From positions 2,726,001-2,790,000 of the forward strand of contig CM032803.1 in the NCBI GenBank assembly GCA_019155185.1: a stretch of DNA of 64,000 nucleotides, in the 5' to 3' direction. This document shows positions 49,458-63,241 of the stretch, in pieces (within the stretch, counting starts at the first letter, position 1; every line of letters starts with the position of its first letter). Origin of the DNA: Beaufortia kweichowensis. Taxonomy: Eukaryota; Chordata; Actinopteri; Cypriniformes; Gastromyzontidae. The notes under the pieces are model-generated. The model searched no databases and was not told the origin of the DNA. It saw only the letters and a program-made list of their open reading frames with translations. A program made the translations under genes and the position numbers.

Positions 49458-49536
49458 ATAATTATATTGTCTTTGAAATTATATGAGAGAGAGAGTTTTG
49501 GTTTATTTCATATGATTTCAAAGACAATATAATTAT
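49458..49536. repeat. Near-perfect inverted repeat (28-bp arms, 23-nt loop)
   Basis: The arms 49458-49485 and 49509-49536 are reverse complements except at one position, which would be a U-G pair in RNA. The loop holds a short GA run. It lies about 75 bp after the distal lingo2 poly(A) signal. It may be a tiny MITE or a structured locus. Confidence 0.85.
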
Positions 49537-52217
49537 ATATAAATACATATAATTTGGGTGTTTTACCTAAACGTCTGCTGAGGTTGAACTGAATGATCAA
49601 AAACAGGAAGTAAGTGAGAATGAGATCAAATGCTGTTGAACTAAGACACTTTGTATGTATTATCTCCCAGTAGCGCACGTCAGGAAGTGCATGTTATCTA
49701 AAGAAAAATCTCCAGAAAAGCTGTTAACCCTCTGACATCAGGAAAATGAGTAGGTAAGATGCATTTATCATGCACATCTATCCTACATCCATCATGACAA
49801 TGAACAATGCAATGACAAACACAGTGGGTATGAAAAGCACAGTGGATGATAGCACTAATTATACAAATCGAGAAAGATGAGATGTTTTTACTGCATCCTA
49901 ATTGTTACTTACTTAACTACAACACATGGTTTTCTTATTTCTTTTGTATCTCAGTCTTTCTTTCTCTAAAGAAGGATTAAACTCTTAGACAAGTGGTCAT
50001 TCTGTTGGTTTGAAGTCAGGGCTGAGTACACGCCACACAATGCCATGCTTCCAATTAAAGTAGAATTCCCACGACACGACGAAAAACCTAATTTAAGATC
50101 CTGGTGTAACACTGTGTTGCAACTGTATTGATTTCCCAAAAGACCCTGTGGGTTAACTGGCCAAGATTAGGAATATTCAAATTTGTCTAATCTCAGTTAG
50201 GCCCTGAGGACTTTTATGCAAAAACTTGGCCTTTTTTGCTTCTTTTGGTCTGTGTTATTGCAGTCCCTTCGGACCGAAGGAAGGACAGACGGACTGTTGC
50301 CTGAGAAAAACGAAAATTAGGTTGACTACGGTTAATGGGTCAAATGCTGGTGTTTTCAACCCAAGGGGATTAGAAGAACTGCTCCTCAAAAATACACAAA
50401 CACATGCAAAACATGGTCCTAAATTAATCATCTGTGTCTTAATAAGTCCTTACAAAGTCCTTTCTCAAACTATGTGTCTAATTTGAACTTGAAAACACAA
50501 TGTAAGATTAAATATTGTTAAATATTAGGGGTTAGGGTTTTTTGTAAATTTTTATTGAAATGTTTAAATGAATATACTAAATGTGTGTGTTCAGAGGGTA
50601 TTACTGCAAACAACAATTAGAAACATTCGTTTTTTAAATGCATAATAAAAATATGACTTTTGTATGATCAAAATATTTCTTAAACAGGAGTTAAAGCAGA
50701 ATTTGTATTTATCCTATTTGAGATGCCATCAATAAGACCCCTAACTCTAAAGGTAAATATCATCTGCCATTTTACAACAATGTAATTCTGAGTCAAGAAG
50801 CACTTAGATCAGCTTGTTCAATAGAGAGGAAATTTAATTAGAGAAACACCCTGTAGGGCTTTTGACAGAGGTTTTGAGTCTGAGATGTATCTTTCAGGGA
50901 GTTGTAAAGAAAAAAGACATTTTGCATGACTGAGTTTTATTTATGAAGCCAAAAACCGCCAGGGTACTGCTGCCAATCTGAAGATGACTGAATTATGATT
51001 TGTTTATGCAGAATATGTAGTCTACAATATATTGTCATATATAAGGATACCACATGAATGAAGATTTTTAGGTATTCCCTTGATACAATACAACCAAGGT
51101 GGCTTTATACAGTGTATACCAACCGAAGTGAACTAGAAAATGTTTTAGGTTTGCTGTAGGAGAGACATCAAATGTTGCTTCCTTCAACAGACATTGTTTT
51201 TGAGCAATATGGTCTGAGGCTTATTTCATTGTTTACCGTTTGATAGATTTGCTGGATATTTTTTGCTGTATATTTGAGAACATGTCTGTCTATCACATTA
51301 CCATACTGTAACCTTCTTGTCTACCAAGATGAAAGCTGCATGCAGGGTAAGAGTGTTGTAAATGGACAGAAATCCTGCGTTTACTTTAGGTTTCTTATTA
51401 TAAAAGCCATTTTTGTTTAGACCTACTTTGGAGAGACCTGGAATAACACCTGACCCAGCTAGTAGCAACTAAAGAAAACCCGAACAAAATGGAAGTTCAA
51501 CAATGTTTTACTTAATAAAAGTTACACCTGAAGTTCCAACCTGCTGTACTCTTAAGAAAGTGGGACACTGTCGTCTGTGAAAGAAAAGTGTCAACAGTGA
51601 CTCTTATCCAATCTTCAATCTACTAGTTATCAACAAAAGCACAATACCGACATCAATCATACCAGCGGCAGACAGACCTCTCCGATTACTCTCTCTTCAA
51701 GGACATTGTCTTTTTTTAAGCCCAATTCTGCGAGATCTGATTACATTCTTATCAAATAATCGTACGATTGATTTAGATGCTCTGATATTGCGAGTCTGGG
51801 GTTAAAAGGAACGATATTGACTGAAGAGATTCTGAGCTGTGGGTGGAAAAACAACAAAAAGCGAGATGTCAACGGATGTGCTGAGGCATGAGAGGAAGGG
51901 CGCCGGGGCTGATGGGTGTGCCAAGAAAAGCAGGATGGTCACACATCAAACTCTACGCCAATTTGGTTGGAGCCACAATTCTGCATTTCAATCTGTGTGA
52001 AACACTTTCGTCCAGCCGCAATATAAAATTGCAGTTTGACTTTTGTGCCACTCAAATGTCAGATCTGAAATGCAATTTACAGCTTTTCATGCTAAGGGGA
52101 CCATTCTGAAAAGATACTGCTACTGCTGGTTATTAATGCCAACCGAACTTTCCGAAGAACTAAAAAGTACTGAATTTATACATGCATTGTATATATACAT
52201 GAAATGAGAAACATTTA

Positions 52218-52378
52218 CGGGTTTTTATACATTGTGGGGTCCAAATGTCCCTACAACAATTGTAAAAGTCTTAAAATGGTTGATTATTAACCATTCTAAA
52301 TGATGCTTATTTAAAAATGTAAAAATGCAGAACGATTTTTCTGAAGGTGTAGGGGTTTCCTTTGTACAGTATACACAA
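52218..52378. mobile_element. Fragment of a dispersed fish repeat (ATTGTGGGG family)
   Basis: TTTTTATACATTGTGGGGTC, CCAAATGTCCCTACAA, then AAAAATGCAGAACGATTTTT and TTTGTACAGTATACAC are in the order found in a widespread fish repeat that I recall. Ends are not preserved, so the class is not assigned. Confidence 0.5.
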
Positions 52379-55300
52379 TGTTTAAAATATTTCGTTTTTT
52401 TAGTGTAGAGTTGACATGACTTGAGCACATGAATGTTTTACGGGCAAATTTATACTGCTGGGAGTTGATTTGTCGACTCGGGTCATGTGATCGAGTGCCA
52501 ACATGTTTATTCAATCTGTCTTTATTTGGACCTGTCAGCCGAAGTAATCGCACCACTGAGAACTCAAACCAAGCAACACAAATTGCTCTACAACTTGTTA
52601 CACATGCGTGCCTGTCAGCCTTCAAGGTCTCCAAAGACAATTCAATTCAACCAGACATGCGAATTTGATGTTATTTAAATAAAACAGAAACAGAGAATGT
52701 GTTTTTCAGTGGCACACGTCACCTCGTTCCCACTTCTGGAATTTGTTCTAGTTTTCCTCTTCACCACACACAGAGGAATACGGCTTTAGTGACATTACAA
52801 ACAACAAACTCCTTCCAGGTTTTTCTTGTTTTTCACACTGTCACAATGGCAAAAGTGTAGACTTAAGTGGCTAGAAAATCTGATCTCCCAGATAACACAT
52901 TAACATCACATTCTCTAACAAATACACACTAATGTAAAGAGCGTGGATCCATCTCATCAGATCACAGCTTTAGGACACAGGTTGGATGTTATTTCCTCCA
53001 TCAAGTGCAGTGTTGTAACTGGACCTGTACTTAAATAGAATGCTGGCAATTATAAACCGTTTTGTCCACAGTAGCAGAAATTGTTCTTGTGTGCTGGTAC
53101 ACTCTGTATCTACCCGGCAAGACGGTCTGCTAAAGAAAGTTTTGACGTTAGCCATTCAATTTGGGTGCATCTTGTAGCTTCATCTAGCCAGTGGCCATAA
53201 AAAAATTGAAATTCGAAGGGTCTGACATGTTATATCACCAATCACACTTTGCTTTATTTTATGTGATGTTTGAGAGGCAGGCAAAAGATAGATACATTAA
53301 AATGAAGTTCTGCGAACAAGCAAGCGTCTGTCACAAAGAAAATTGCTTATCTTTGAAATGACTTTAGGAATCACAAGTGGACTGCTATTTCTTTTAGTGG
53401 TCTAAACATAATAATAAATATTTATATAAAAAGATGCTTTTTTATATATTTTTTAAGTAAACTTAAAAAGTACATCAAGCACCGATTAAGTCAATAGTAA
53501 GATTATTAAGTGAGGTAAATGAGAAAATTGTAGGTTAATTAGGTACGCAAAGTGATGTTATGAAGTATAGTAGTGCAATAACCAGTGGGGAAGGTGAGAA
53601 AGATAATGCCAAGAACTGCATTTTATCACCAACCAAGTGTCAAATCCGTTAGAGCAACATTTCCATGTCTTATTTCTTACACCCATTCAATGGCCTACAG
53701 CAAGTAGTGTTTACCACTTTTCCATTAAAAAAAATCTATTTCAAAGCAAGCATGTGTGACAGGAAGCTTAAGATTTCACTGTATGAAGTAACATGAGGAG
53801 GAGGGTTCACATGTCACATAGAACAACACAACTTCAAAAAAGAGTATATGAAAAGCAGGTAGTGTCTTATTAGTCTGGGGAACAAGGGTATGGACTATAC
53901 TAAAAGCCACGTGTCTTAACCATGATAAAACAAGCTTAGAAGAGCTTAGAAAGATGCATTAAAAATGAATTGTGTTCAATTGAAAGGTGTGGAGGTGTAG
54001 ATGAGCGGTACATAAGAATAAACACACAAATAACTGGTCACACATCTTTCACACACATCTATTCACTTAAACGCTTAACCCTGAGCAAAATGTAAGGCAG
54101 ACTTCAGTATTATAAGTCATTCAGATTGGTTCCACTGCAAAAAAAACTGTAAATATTGACAAACCAGACCACATTCTGGGTTTACTACAAACAAACAAAA
54201 CAAAATGTGTACAAAAATCCAATCAATACCGCTCATGGCGAATCTTTCAGATGTTTTTTGTTCTCCTTTTTCGTCACTCACATTTGCTTCATGGTTGGCA
54301 TATTTATTACTATAGACAGAAGAAGAAAGTCTGCAGGGCACATATTAGTAATTCATAAACACAGGAACTACATTTGACACTTCGGTATTCTGAAAGGAGG
54401 ACAGGAGCTGCTTCTAAAATTTAACTTAGTTAAATAAAACCCTGTTTCTAAAACTGGCTAGATAGACAACTAGACAGCCATTATGGCCATAGAATTTTAA
54501 GTAAATGTATGTTTCATACTGTATAATACTTTTAAATACAATTTCATTTGAATATTTTCTGTATGGAACAGAGGAATTAATACATTAAATCAATCCAAAG
54601 TTGCGTGCTGTTTTGGCATTTAGCTGTTTCTATGACATTGCATCTGGGTAAGCTGCCATGAAATTGAATGCAATTGTTTTGGATTGCACACATAATAATA
54701 AGCCATCCATCCATTTAAAAATTTAATGTTTTGCGATTGTTAACTCAGTATATGCTGTATAATTCAATTATGTATTTGGCAATAAAATATTGCCCGGAAA
54801 TCCCATTAAACAAGGCAACAATGATGAAGCAAAAACTCCAAGAGCACAAGGAAGGACATCAGTAGTGATTGATTTTACTGAGTGCAGTTTCAGCTTTGTA
54901 TTAAAATGAATGAGGATGTTGCAAGGCATCCATCCATCCATACCCTACTGCTTATCTCACAGGGAGTCTGCCATTCAATTTAAAACAAAAGCAATTTAAT
55001 GTTCAAACTATATAGCAAGAGTAGTATCTATATGATTAAAGCAAACTTTGTGGAGATGCATTAAAGTCTTAAAAGCATCTCTAAAAAGCATAAATGTAAA
55101 TGTAACTTTATATGTGAAAAAATCATGTCTTAAAGATTTCATTGGTGTCCCTCCTGCAGGTCAGCTTAGTGGGGTCTTGCATCACTTATGAAAATCCAGC
55201 CCTGAGGGTCAAGTGCCCCAGAAGGTTGGGAGCAATAAGGAGAAGAAGATATTCATGAGAAAATGTAATGGGCAAGCAAAATTGGTCAGTTAATATAGAG

Positions 55301-57328
55301 ACTAGGGCAGCCCTAGAGGGAACCCATGGCTGGCCTAACTATATCATCCCTGCTAAAAAAAACTTCTAAGATTGAGAATTATAACCCTCATCCTATGAGT
55401 AGAGATCAACAAATGCATTTAACTAAAACTCTTAACTGGGACAATAAATATTTCTGTGCATTTGATAGTTTTATTAATAAACATAATTACTGAATTAAAT
55501 ATCTGAATTGTAGGTGGATCCTGTGAACATTTACATTTCTGCCCTATACATAAATGTACAGTAAACAGCTATGAATGAGTAGGCATATAAACATGTAGAC
55601 AAGGATCATTTGATTTGTTTTTTTGAGACAATGAATGGGAATGCTAATGAATGCCTCCTTCAATGTAAAATGTGGGTGTGTCCTGTTTACTCATTCACCA
55701 ATGACAGTGACTTTACAATTATTGCAAATTGGTGGCAGCTGAATTTGAGTTAAGGCAAGGTTTTAAAAACTCATCAATCATTGAGCAGTCAGTTTGTGGG
55801 GTGGTTATGTAGTATGAGAGCTGGTGGATTGAGTAGCTGGCTTGTCATTGCTGCAATCCAGCCCTTCCTTATTTGTTTAGTCAAGCCTTCAGATACCATA
55901 TCCAAGAACAAAGCACAAGATATTTTACTTTAAGTATTATTACCTTTTTTAGTTTTTGTTGTAGGTGTTTAGTTGTAAACTGGTTGGGTGTGGATAGGTC
56001 AGAGAGTAGAAAAGAAAGAAGTTAAGTGATCATTTGAAATGGCATCATTCTGGGAAAACTGTAGCAGAATTTCACATGAGTATGATACCCGTCTTGTCAT
56101 CACACAGTTGATAAAACGTCTAGATGACTATCTGCTAAAATTATGTGCAACCAGTGGGCACTTTGATCCCATAATGCCAAAAAATTATTGATTATTGATT
56201 AGCACTTGTTCAAAAACCTCTGTAAATCAAATGTTGTTAGTAGGCAAAAGAAGAGATGGCTTGGTCAAGGACGATACAAACGTAGCTGGTAAAATGTCTC
56301 ATTGTAGTGAGTGGATATGGAGGCAGGTTGAGAATCCATGTGCATGAAGTTGATAATCCAAATATCAGTACAACCAACTAATGTGAACAATAAACAGATT
56401 GTAAAACTGTCAGTATTTCACAACATTGTTAAAAACAAGGCTGTGTACATATGAGACAAACGGGGTGTAAATGGAGTGTGCATACATCATAGTGAAGTCC
56501 TAGTTTATGGGAAATTGCTCCACCTGGTGGCTGGATGAATGGACATCTTTCCCTATTCATTACACTTCACTTTATACAAGCATGACCTATGGATGCACAG
56601 ACAAGAAATAAGCCAATTCTGTATTTCAATTACAACAGAAAAGAGGCTGGATTAAAAAGGTCTTTATTTTTCATGTGATGCGTGTTAAATGACAGTGATG
56701 TCTGTTAAGTGAATGGGATGAAATGTGTTTTATGTGGTAACCTGAGTTACATGAAGTAGTTTTATTACAAAGGAGAGTAAAAATTCTGCACTATAATTAA
56801 AACTAAGGTCATAAATTTTATTAGTGGAAGTGAACTTCAGGATGGGGAAATCAATTACATGGATTTTTAAAGACTCTTGTGCTGCCAAGGTCATAGAAAT
56901 AGCTCTCTTGACACATCTGACATAATGTTCTCTTTTATGTATATATATCCTATAATCGCCCATTAGGTTTAGATTTTAATTCCCTACAGTGCGTTTTGGA
57001 AAATCCTACATATTCAACAGAACGTTGAAGTTTTGAGTTTATTTCCAGTCCACACTACAGGCCAGGATTTAATTCTGTTCTTCATTATAAAATGCTTGTT
57101 TTAATTAACAAATAACTGTATTCATGTTTTACATTCTGATTCACTTTTAAATACTGTAATTAGTGGCTAACTGGTAATATTAGGACATAATAACTCGTTC
57201 AGGACAAACGGCCTTTCCATTAGGTGCAAATTCAATTTAACTAATTCTAATGAATTACTGAAAGTCTAACTTTGCATCAAAGGGTTGACAAGGCTGACAC
57301 ACTAGTTACCAGTTAATGGTCTCAAAGG

Positions 57329-57342
57329 GTTGCCATGGAAAC
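57329..57342. promoter_or_regulatory. RFX X-box motif
   Basis: GTTGCCATGGAAAC, identical to the motif at 17079. It is in non-repetitive sequence about 8 kb downstream of lingo2, with a second CCAAGGCGC-type GC-rich patch next to it. Confidence 0.5.
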
Positions 57343-59635
57343 CAAGGCGCTTTGAAGCAGAGCAGCTATCGTCACTGTTCATGGGAAATAGAAAAGGAAG
57401 TAGTTAAGACAACCTCCGCTGACTCTGAAGGAGAGATGAGAAAGATTACATCTTTCTTCTCCCACTCACTCTGACACCCGAGATCCGGATCTGTGCGGGT
57501 TCACGACCATGTTCTGTGTGTTTTATACCATCCTAAATGCACACTTTTAAACAGCAGTCTGTACAATATATGTTTAGCAGAGATTTACACAGCTAAGATG
57601 TAAAAAAGCAAATCTTTTAGTCTGGGTAAGAATGGTACAATAACTGCACATAAGTGCATGCTGCTCTGAACAAAACAAGTGGTGTGAGACCTCTTCATGG
57701 GAGCACTAAGTACATTTCACTTGATAAACGTCTTGTTGAAACGGCACACAGCCAGACCGGCAGGCGGTGGATTTTTCTTACCACATACATTTACACTTGT
57801 CCATCTACTCAGAAGTGGAGAGTGTCTGCTTTTTGCTCCGAGATCGACAGCGGAAAGTAATTACTGTCGTCCGGAACAACCCAAGTACCTGCTTTTCAAG
57901 CTAGCAAATTGTTTCCTTTCTTTTAATGGCTGTTATGGCGTGTTCCTCTTTAAATTGAACATACAGTTTAAACTCTGTCAATGAGTTGCAAACAATGCAA
58001 CAGATCTTTTTACTGAGTAAGATAATGTAAATATCAAAGTGTTTTTTGTTGTTAATGTTATAGTTGGACATTCTTCTGTAATGTTTTAATTAGGAGAAAT
58101 ATTCTGGAAATGACATACTCCATTTAACAGTTAGCTTAATCTGAAAATCAATGTACAGAACAAATAAAGTGGTGTTGCAATTTGGTTTTGGCACAATAGA
58201 TACTGTTAGTCATTGTTTAAACTGTTATAGCAAAATGACTAGTGTTGGAAAAGTTTGGAAAAGTACATGAAGTTTAATTTGATCAAATAATCCAAACAAA
58301 GTTGTGACCAAAATAACTTAAACAATATAATTTATATAAAAAATAAAAACCTTTAAAAATCACTGCTCTATTCAGCCTAAAACTGTAAGCAAAAATAAAT
58401 CAAATTTTCCCTATTGTTCACTTTTGTAAGGTGTTTTTTATTGATCCACCAAAACCATTCAAAATGTTTTTTCTGACCATTGTTTAGTCAGGCCTTTCTG
58501 CTACTGTACCTTTAAGATGTCTTTAAAATGAGTAACCATGTTTAGATACAGTACATGATGCAGATTTGCGGTCACATTCAGTTTCTCATACAATAATGCA
58601 AATGAGCAATTCTACATTTTTCAGGTGTGTTACAAAAACAAGACCAATGTTTAACCAATCATCTAACAACTTGGATAAGCAATTTTAAAAAGAGGAAATT
58701 TACTCCAAAACAGCATACAGTCTATAATTTTCAACAAACTGCTGTCTTCATTTATAATGAGAAGAATACTTTAGACAGTCTTTCACAGAGATGAGCATGT
58801 TAAAAAATAATAATCTCATGAGTATGATGGATTTAAAAAATATTTCTCTAAATCCTAAATTTTGCAGAGCCTCTGGGTAGGTTTAGCCATCTTCAGTTAC
58901 AAACTGTCTCATCCATATTGATGAGAAATCAGTAAGAATACAAGCGCAAGGAACGAAGTACGCAGCAGAAAACTTAAGATGCACATTGGCCTACTTTGCT
59001 CGATTTCCCATGATCCTCTCATGTATGCACCTCTGCATTAAACTATAATTGGCCAAAATATTGACATGCAAATCACAGAGGAACAGGATGACTAATGACT
59101 TCCCGTTTCTGGCGCATCTTTGCACGGACGACGCGTGCAACACAGCCCTGGCCCATGGCTGTCTCCACTGTGTTATTGCACCGCATGCAATGCAATCTAA
59201 TCTGCTGCTTTAGGCCTGCTAACCTGCCTGTTAAATAATAAACACCACTGGACAGCAGCCTGCAAGGCCACGTATAATCCCGGTATTGCTTTCTGTGTTT
59301 ATTGCTCTATGTGTTCATTACGCGTCTTTACCTGCGGCGCAAAACAGCCTGTTAAATTGTGGCGCTTTTTTTTTTTCATTTTGTTTATTTTCCATCTTTT
59401 CTCATCTCCGCCAGTAGGATTTCTTTTTCTGCTTCAGTCTCTTTTTTTAATATAAAGTTAATATCTGTGCTGAAAAACTTTAGTTTGATTTTAAAGCCTT
59501 GATGTTTAAAAACATGGCATTAACTGACTTCATTCTATTAATGTCTTGAATTTGAACATTTGTGTTGTAATGCTACTGGTAATGTAATGCATTTATATAT
59601 CTGATATATCTGTATATGTAATGTGACATGACATT

Positions 59636-59641
<6 letters not shown>

Positions 59642-59676
<35 letters not shown>
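59642..59676. repeat. (AT)n microsatellite
   Basis: A run of about 17 AT units followed by AT-rich low-complexity sequence to about 59775. Confidence 0.95.
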
Positions 59677-59682
<6 letters not shown>

Positions 59683-62600
59683 TCATGTATTTATTTATTG
59701 TATTTTAATCTATTTGTTTATTTATTATTTTATCTACTTTAGTTTATTTTTATTTTTATTAAATTATTTTAATTTAACACAAGTTGAAGTACTGTGGTTA
59801 AAATGCTAAACCACTCCCAGAGAAAAGATTTATACAGACAAGTAACCCTTGTGACCACTTCCCAGTGTGACAACCAGGCTCGGTCATCCCTACATGTATT
59901 ATTTATCTCCAAATCCCTGTCTATCTACCCAGTCATAAGTTACTTTGAATTCTCATCACATCAGGCGGGGTAAGGGGGGAGTTACGACACTTATGAAACC
60001 TTTTCATCTCACCTCCTCTTATTCCTAGATGTCAGCTGAATGATGTCGTTTCATGGTTCGAGCTGAATTACACCAGTTCCCTCAGACGCTATCGAACGTC
60101 AATTCTGTCTAATAAGTCTGTTGGAGAGCAGTGATGAGCGTTTGATTCCTGACTGATATCAAAAGCTTTGGCAGGTTTCCTCTTCCAGCAGGCACTCGGC
60201 CCTTTCCTCTCCGGCCAAGACACCATCACCATTCATGTGAAGTGAATGACACTCAAGTCCAGCGCTCTGATTCACAGAGGGTAGTGCAATATGACGGCCC
60301 TCGTGAGTAAAAGAATTCAGAAGAAAAAAGCTCTTGTTCTGTGCTACCGATAGGAAAAATAATCCCTGAATGGGTTTTTAATGAGTGCCATTTTTCTCCT
60401 CCTTGCTGCTTTGTGCATTTCTATTGAAGTGCTGGGATGAGAAATGGAAGCCATGGCTATGCAACGTCCCCAAACCCCTTAACTAGTCACGTCTGTCGTC
60501 CAAAACAGTGCAGCCAGACCGAGAGGGTTTTGCCCTTATTTTAACTTCTGTATTAATTTTATCACACTCCCATGAAACTGGTAGGGGTCGTCTGTCATGC
60601 ATCATGGAGAAAATGACCTTTTGGTCAATTCTTGTCAGTCTCTTACCTTTTATGGTGCTGTAGGCGAAAAAAGGCTACATAGACTACAAAGGTTCATAAT
60701 TTTCATAAATTTATCTATGAACAACAAAGTATAACTGCAAGCAAGTGTGTGTCTGCCACAAGCCTGAACGCACATCATGTGCACATTTATGTAATGTTGA
60801 AAAATAAAATACACAAAGCACAATCTAAACTTAAAATATAAAGTATAAAATATAAAGATGGAGTCAGATTTCTTGTTTCTATAAGCGAGACAGGCATATT
60901 TTTCAAATAATAGGCAAGTAGTTTGCTCTATTTATTTTGTATACAATCCAATATCCCATGAGAAAGAATCGTTAATGAATAAACCGTTCTTGATTTTACT
61001 GTTCTAATTATAAATTTGAACAATTTGCTTTCCTTGTTATGCAGAAGTCACAGAAAATGTATTCATAACATTTATTCATAATGTTCATAAACTCAACTTT
61101 ATTTAAGCCCTTAACAATTGCAGATTTTTTCATAACTTTTTCAGTTATTTCTCATCTTTCAGCATCTCCTTTTATTGGAATGAAATCAGGCTGAATTTGT
61201 TTTAAAAAAGAATTAGAGGTACTGTTTTGATACAAAACAGAAATGTCAGGTGATAATCAAATGCACTCAGGGTCTAGTTCCCCATTTCTGTAATACCAGT
61301 CATTTTGTTAAACAAGAACACTGGATGAAATACCTGTAAAGAAAAGGGAAAAATGGGAACGGCAATAAAGAGATGACCTTTCAGAGAGCCGATGTAATTT
61401 ATGAGCTGCAATCCAAGGTGTACGTTCAGTTCAATTTGGTTTCCTTTTAAAACTAGTTTAGTGCATCTTACCATAAAGCAATACATTAGAAAATACAATT
61501 CTATACTCTGTGTGGTCTACCATCTACTTTATTGACAGGCAAAATTACTTCTGCAAACCCCATACCTCTTTACAGAAGGAACCATTGATTGCCAACAACA
61601 GAGACACTTACTGTTGGAAGCACAGAGGCAAAGGCAGTGGATAAGAGTGGCTTTGACATAAAACAGCACCCAGGAAAATGGTGAGAGAGAGAAAGTACAG
61701 AACCAGCTCTGTGAAAATGGATGCCTGAGGGACGGCGTGAACCGATCTATCTGGACAAGCGAAAGTGTTTAAATTCACCCCATCCAAGAATGTCTAACTA
61801 ATAGGATCTCAGCAAACAGCTTTGCTGGAAGCCGGAGCGGCTCGTCTCCAAGGACACAGACCTGTCTCTGAAATACATGTGAATGGGGAATGGAAAGGTA
61901 AAGATGCCCGTAGAGACTTTGCTGCTATGACAGTTGAAGTTCAGACAGGACAAATTTTGTATGAAGCCGGTCTGGTTTCGCAAAATATTCTGAAAAGTTC
62001 TTTCACTTTTAAATTGATTTTGTGAGTTTGATAATATTAAATATTAGTCATTTAGAATGGAAAATTGGATAATGGGAACGTTTATGCGATACATTGATCT
62101 ATGACCCATTTTTAGGCCTTCCACTGTTTCCCAATCACAGCTATAAAACTCATGCCAAATCAATACAATTTTATTTGTCAAATCTAAAAGAGATGACCGT
62201 GAGACTCCGATTAAAGCTCACAATCACACAGCAAGCATTTAATTTAATAGTTGTGCCTGGCGAGTTGCTGAGGTCACTCTGCTGTAACTATGATTAAAAG
62301 ATTGATGACATAACAATTCAGCATGACCACACAAATTACTTAATGTCTTAAGCTGTCCAATGACACAAAAATAGGCGGTTAACGTGTATGTGACTCGTAC
62401 AATTAAACTATGAGATCATGGTCAGTACAGCACCTTGTGACTGGCCTAGAGCCTCGGTGAAGTTACATGGCTGTCTTTCTGATGTCTTAATGGGCCAATT
62501 ATAATAGGTTTGAAGTGGATTAATGGAAGTTCTGTCAGCTCAGTGTTCAGAAACAAAAGGAAGTGGGAAGATGTCACAAGATGCTCTGAAACCAAGCATG

Positions 62601-62726
62601 GCTAGAGATGTCTTAAAGAGAGTCGATCTGAGGGGTGGTGTGTGACTAAAGCCTGTCTGAAGTGACAATGTATAGTTAAGAGAGAATCTTTCATGTCCAT
62701 TAAAATGGGAAGGCCTCATTAAAGTA

Positions 62727-63109
62727 TTAACTGGTAATATGGCTTACTCTCTCTATAAGAAAACTTGTAGCTTACTCTATGAAAAACCTAAAGATAAAAC
62801 ATAAATAAAATTATTATTGCATTCTATTGTTTGAATTATAAATAAACAACCAATAAAGGTCAACATTTATAGCTGAATTCTAATCATGACAAACTATATT
62901 TTGATGGAAATGTATAAGATTCAATAATAAATATTTGACTAATTTTTCATAATAAACAAACAAAAATAATAAAAAATGTTAATGTAAAAATATGTAAAAT
63001 AAAAAAACGTAAAATAAAAATATTTGTAAAAAATCTAATATCGAATATGTAAAAATTATTTTTTACTTTATTATTATTATTATTATTATTATTGTTGTTG
63101 TTGTTGTTG

Positions 63110-63153
<44 letters not shown>

Positions 63154-63193
63154 GTTGTTGTTGTTGTTGTTATTATTATTATTATTATTATTA

Positions 63194-63233
<40 letters not shown>

Positions 63234-63241
63234 CAGGTTAA
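62727..63241. mobile_element. Third copy of the TTAACCTG MITE, inverted, with a microsatellite inside
   Basis: Read on the minus strand, 62870-62950 gives TGAATCTTATAC, CCATCAAAATATAG and TTTGTCATGATTAGA, matching the copy at 36767-37067. The plus-strand sequence ends TATCAGGTTAA at 63231-63241, the reverse of the family's TTAACCTGATA terminus. The opposite end (TTAACTGGTAATA at 62727) is only a fair match. The TTA/TTG repeat lies just inside the terminus. Confidence 0.55.
63069..63234. repeat. (TTA)n/(TTG)n compound trinucleotide microsatellite
   Basis: TTA blocks alternate with two TTG blocks (about 63092-63112 and 63152-63170) and a single TTG later. It ends against a TATCAGGTTAA transposon terminus. 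Confidence 0.95.

Noticed and set aside
54928..54975. CCATCCATCCATACC followed by CTGCTTATCTCACAGGGAG, resembling the 3' end of a fish retrotransposon
   Set aside because: Too short to assign or to set boundaries, though it is likely repeat-derived.
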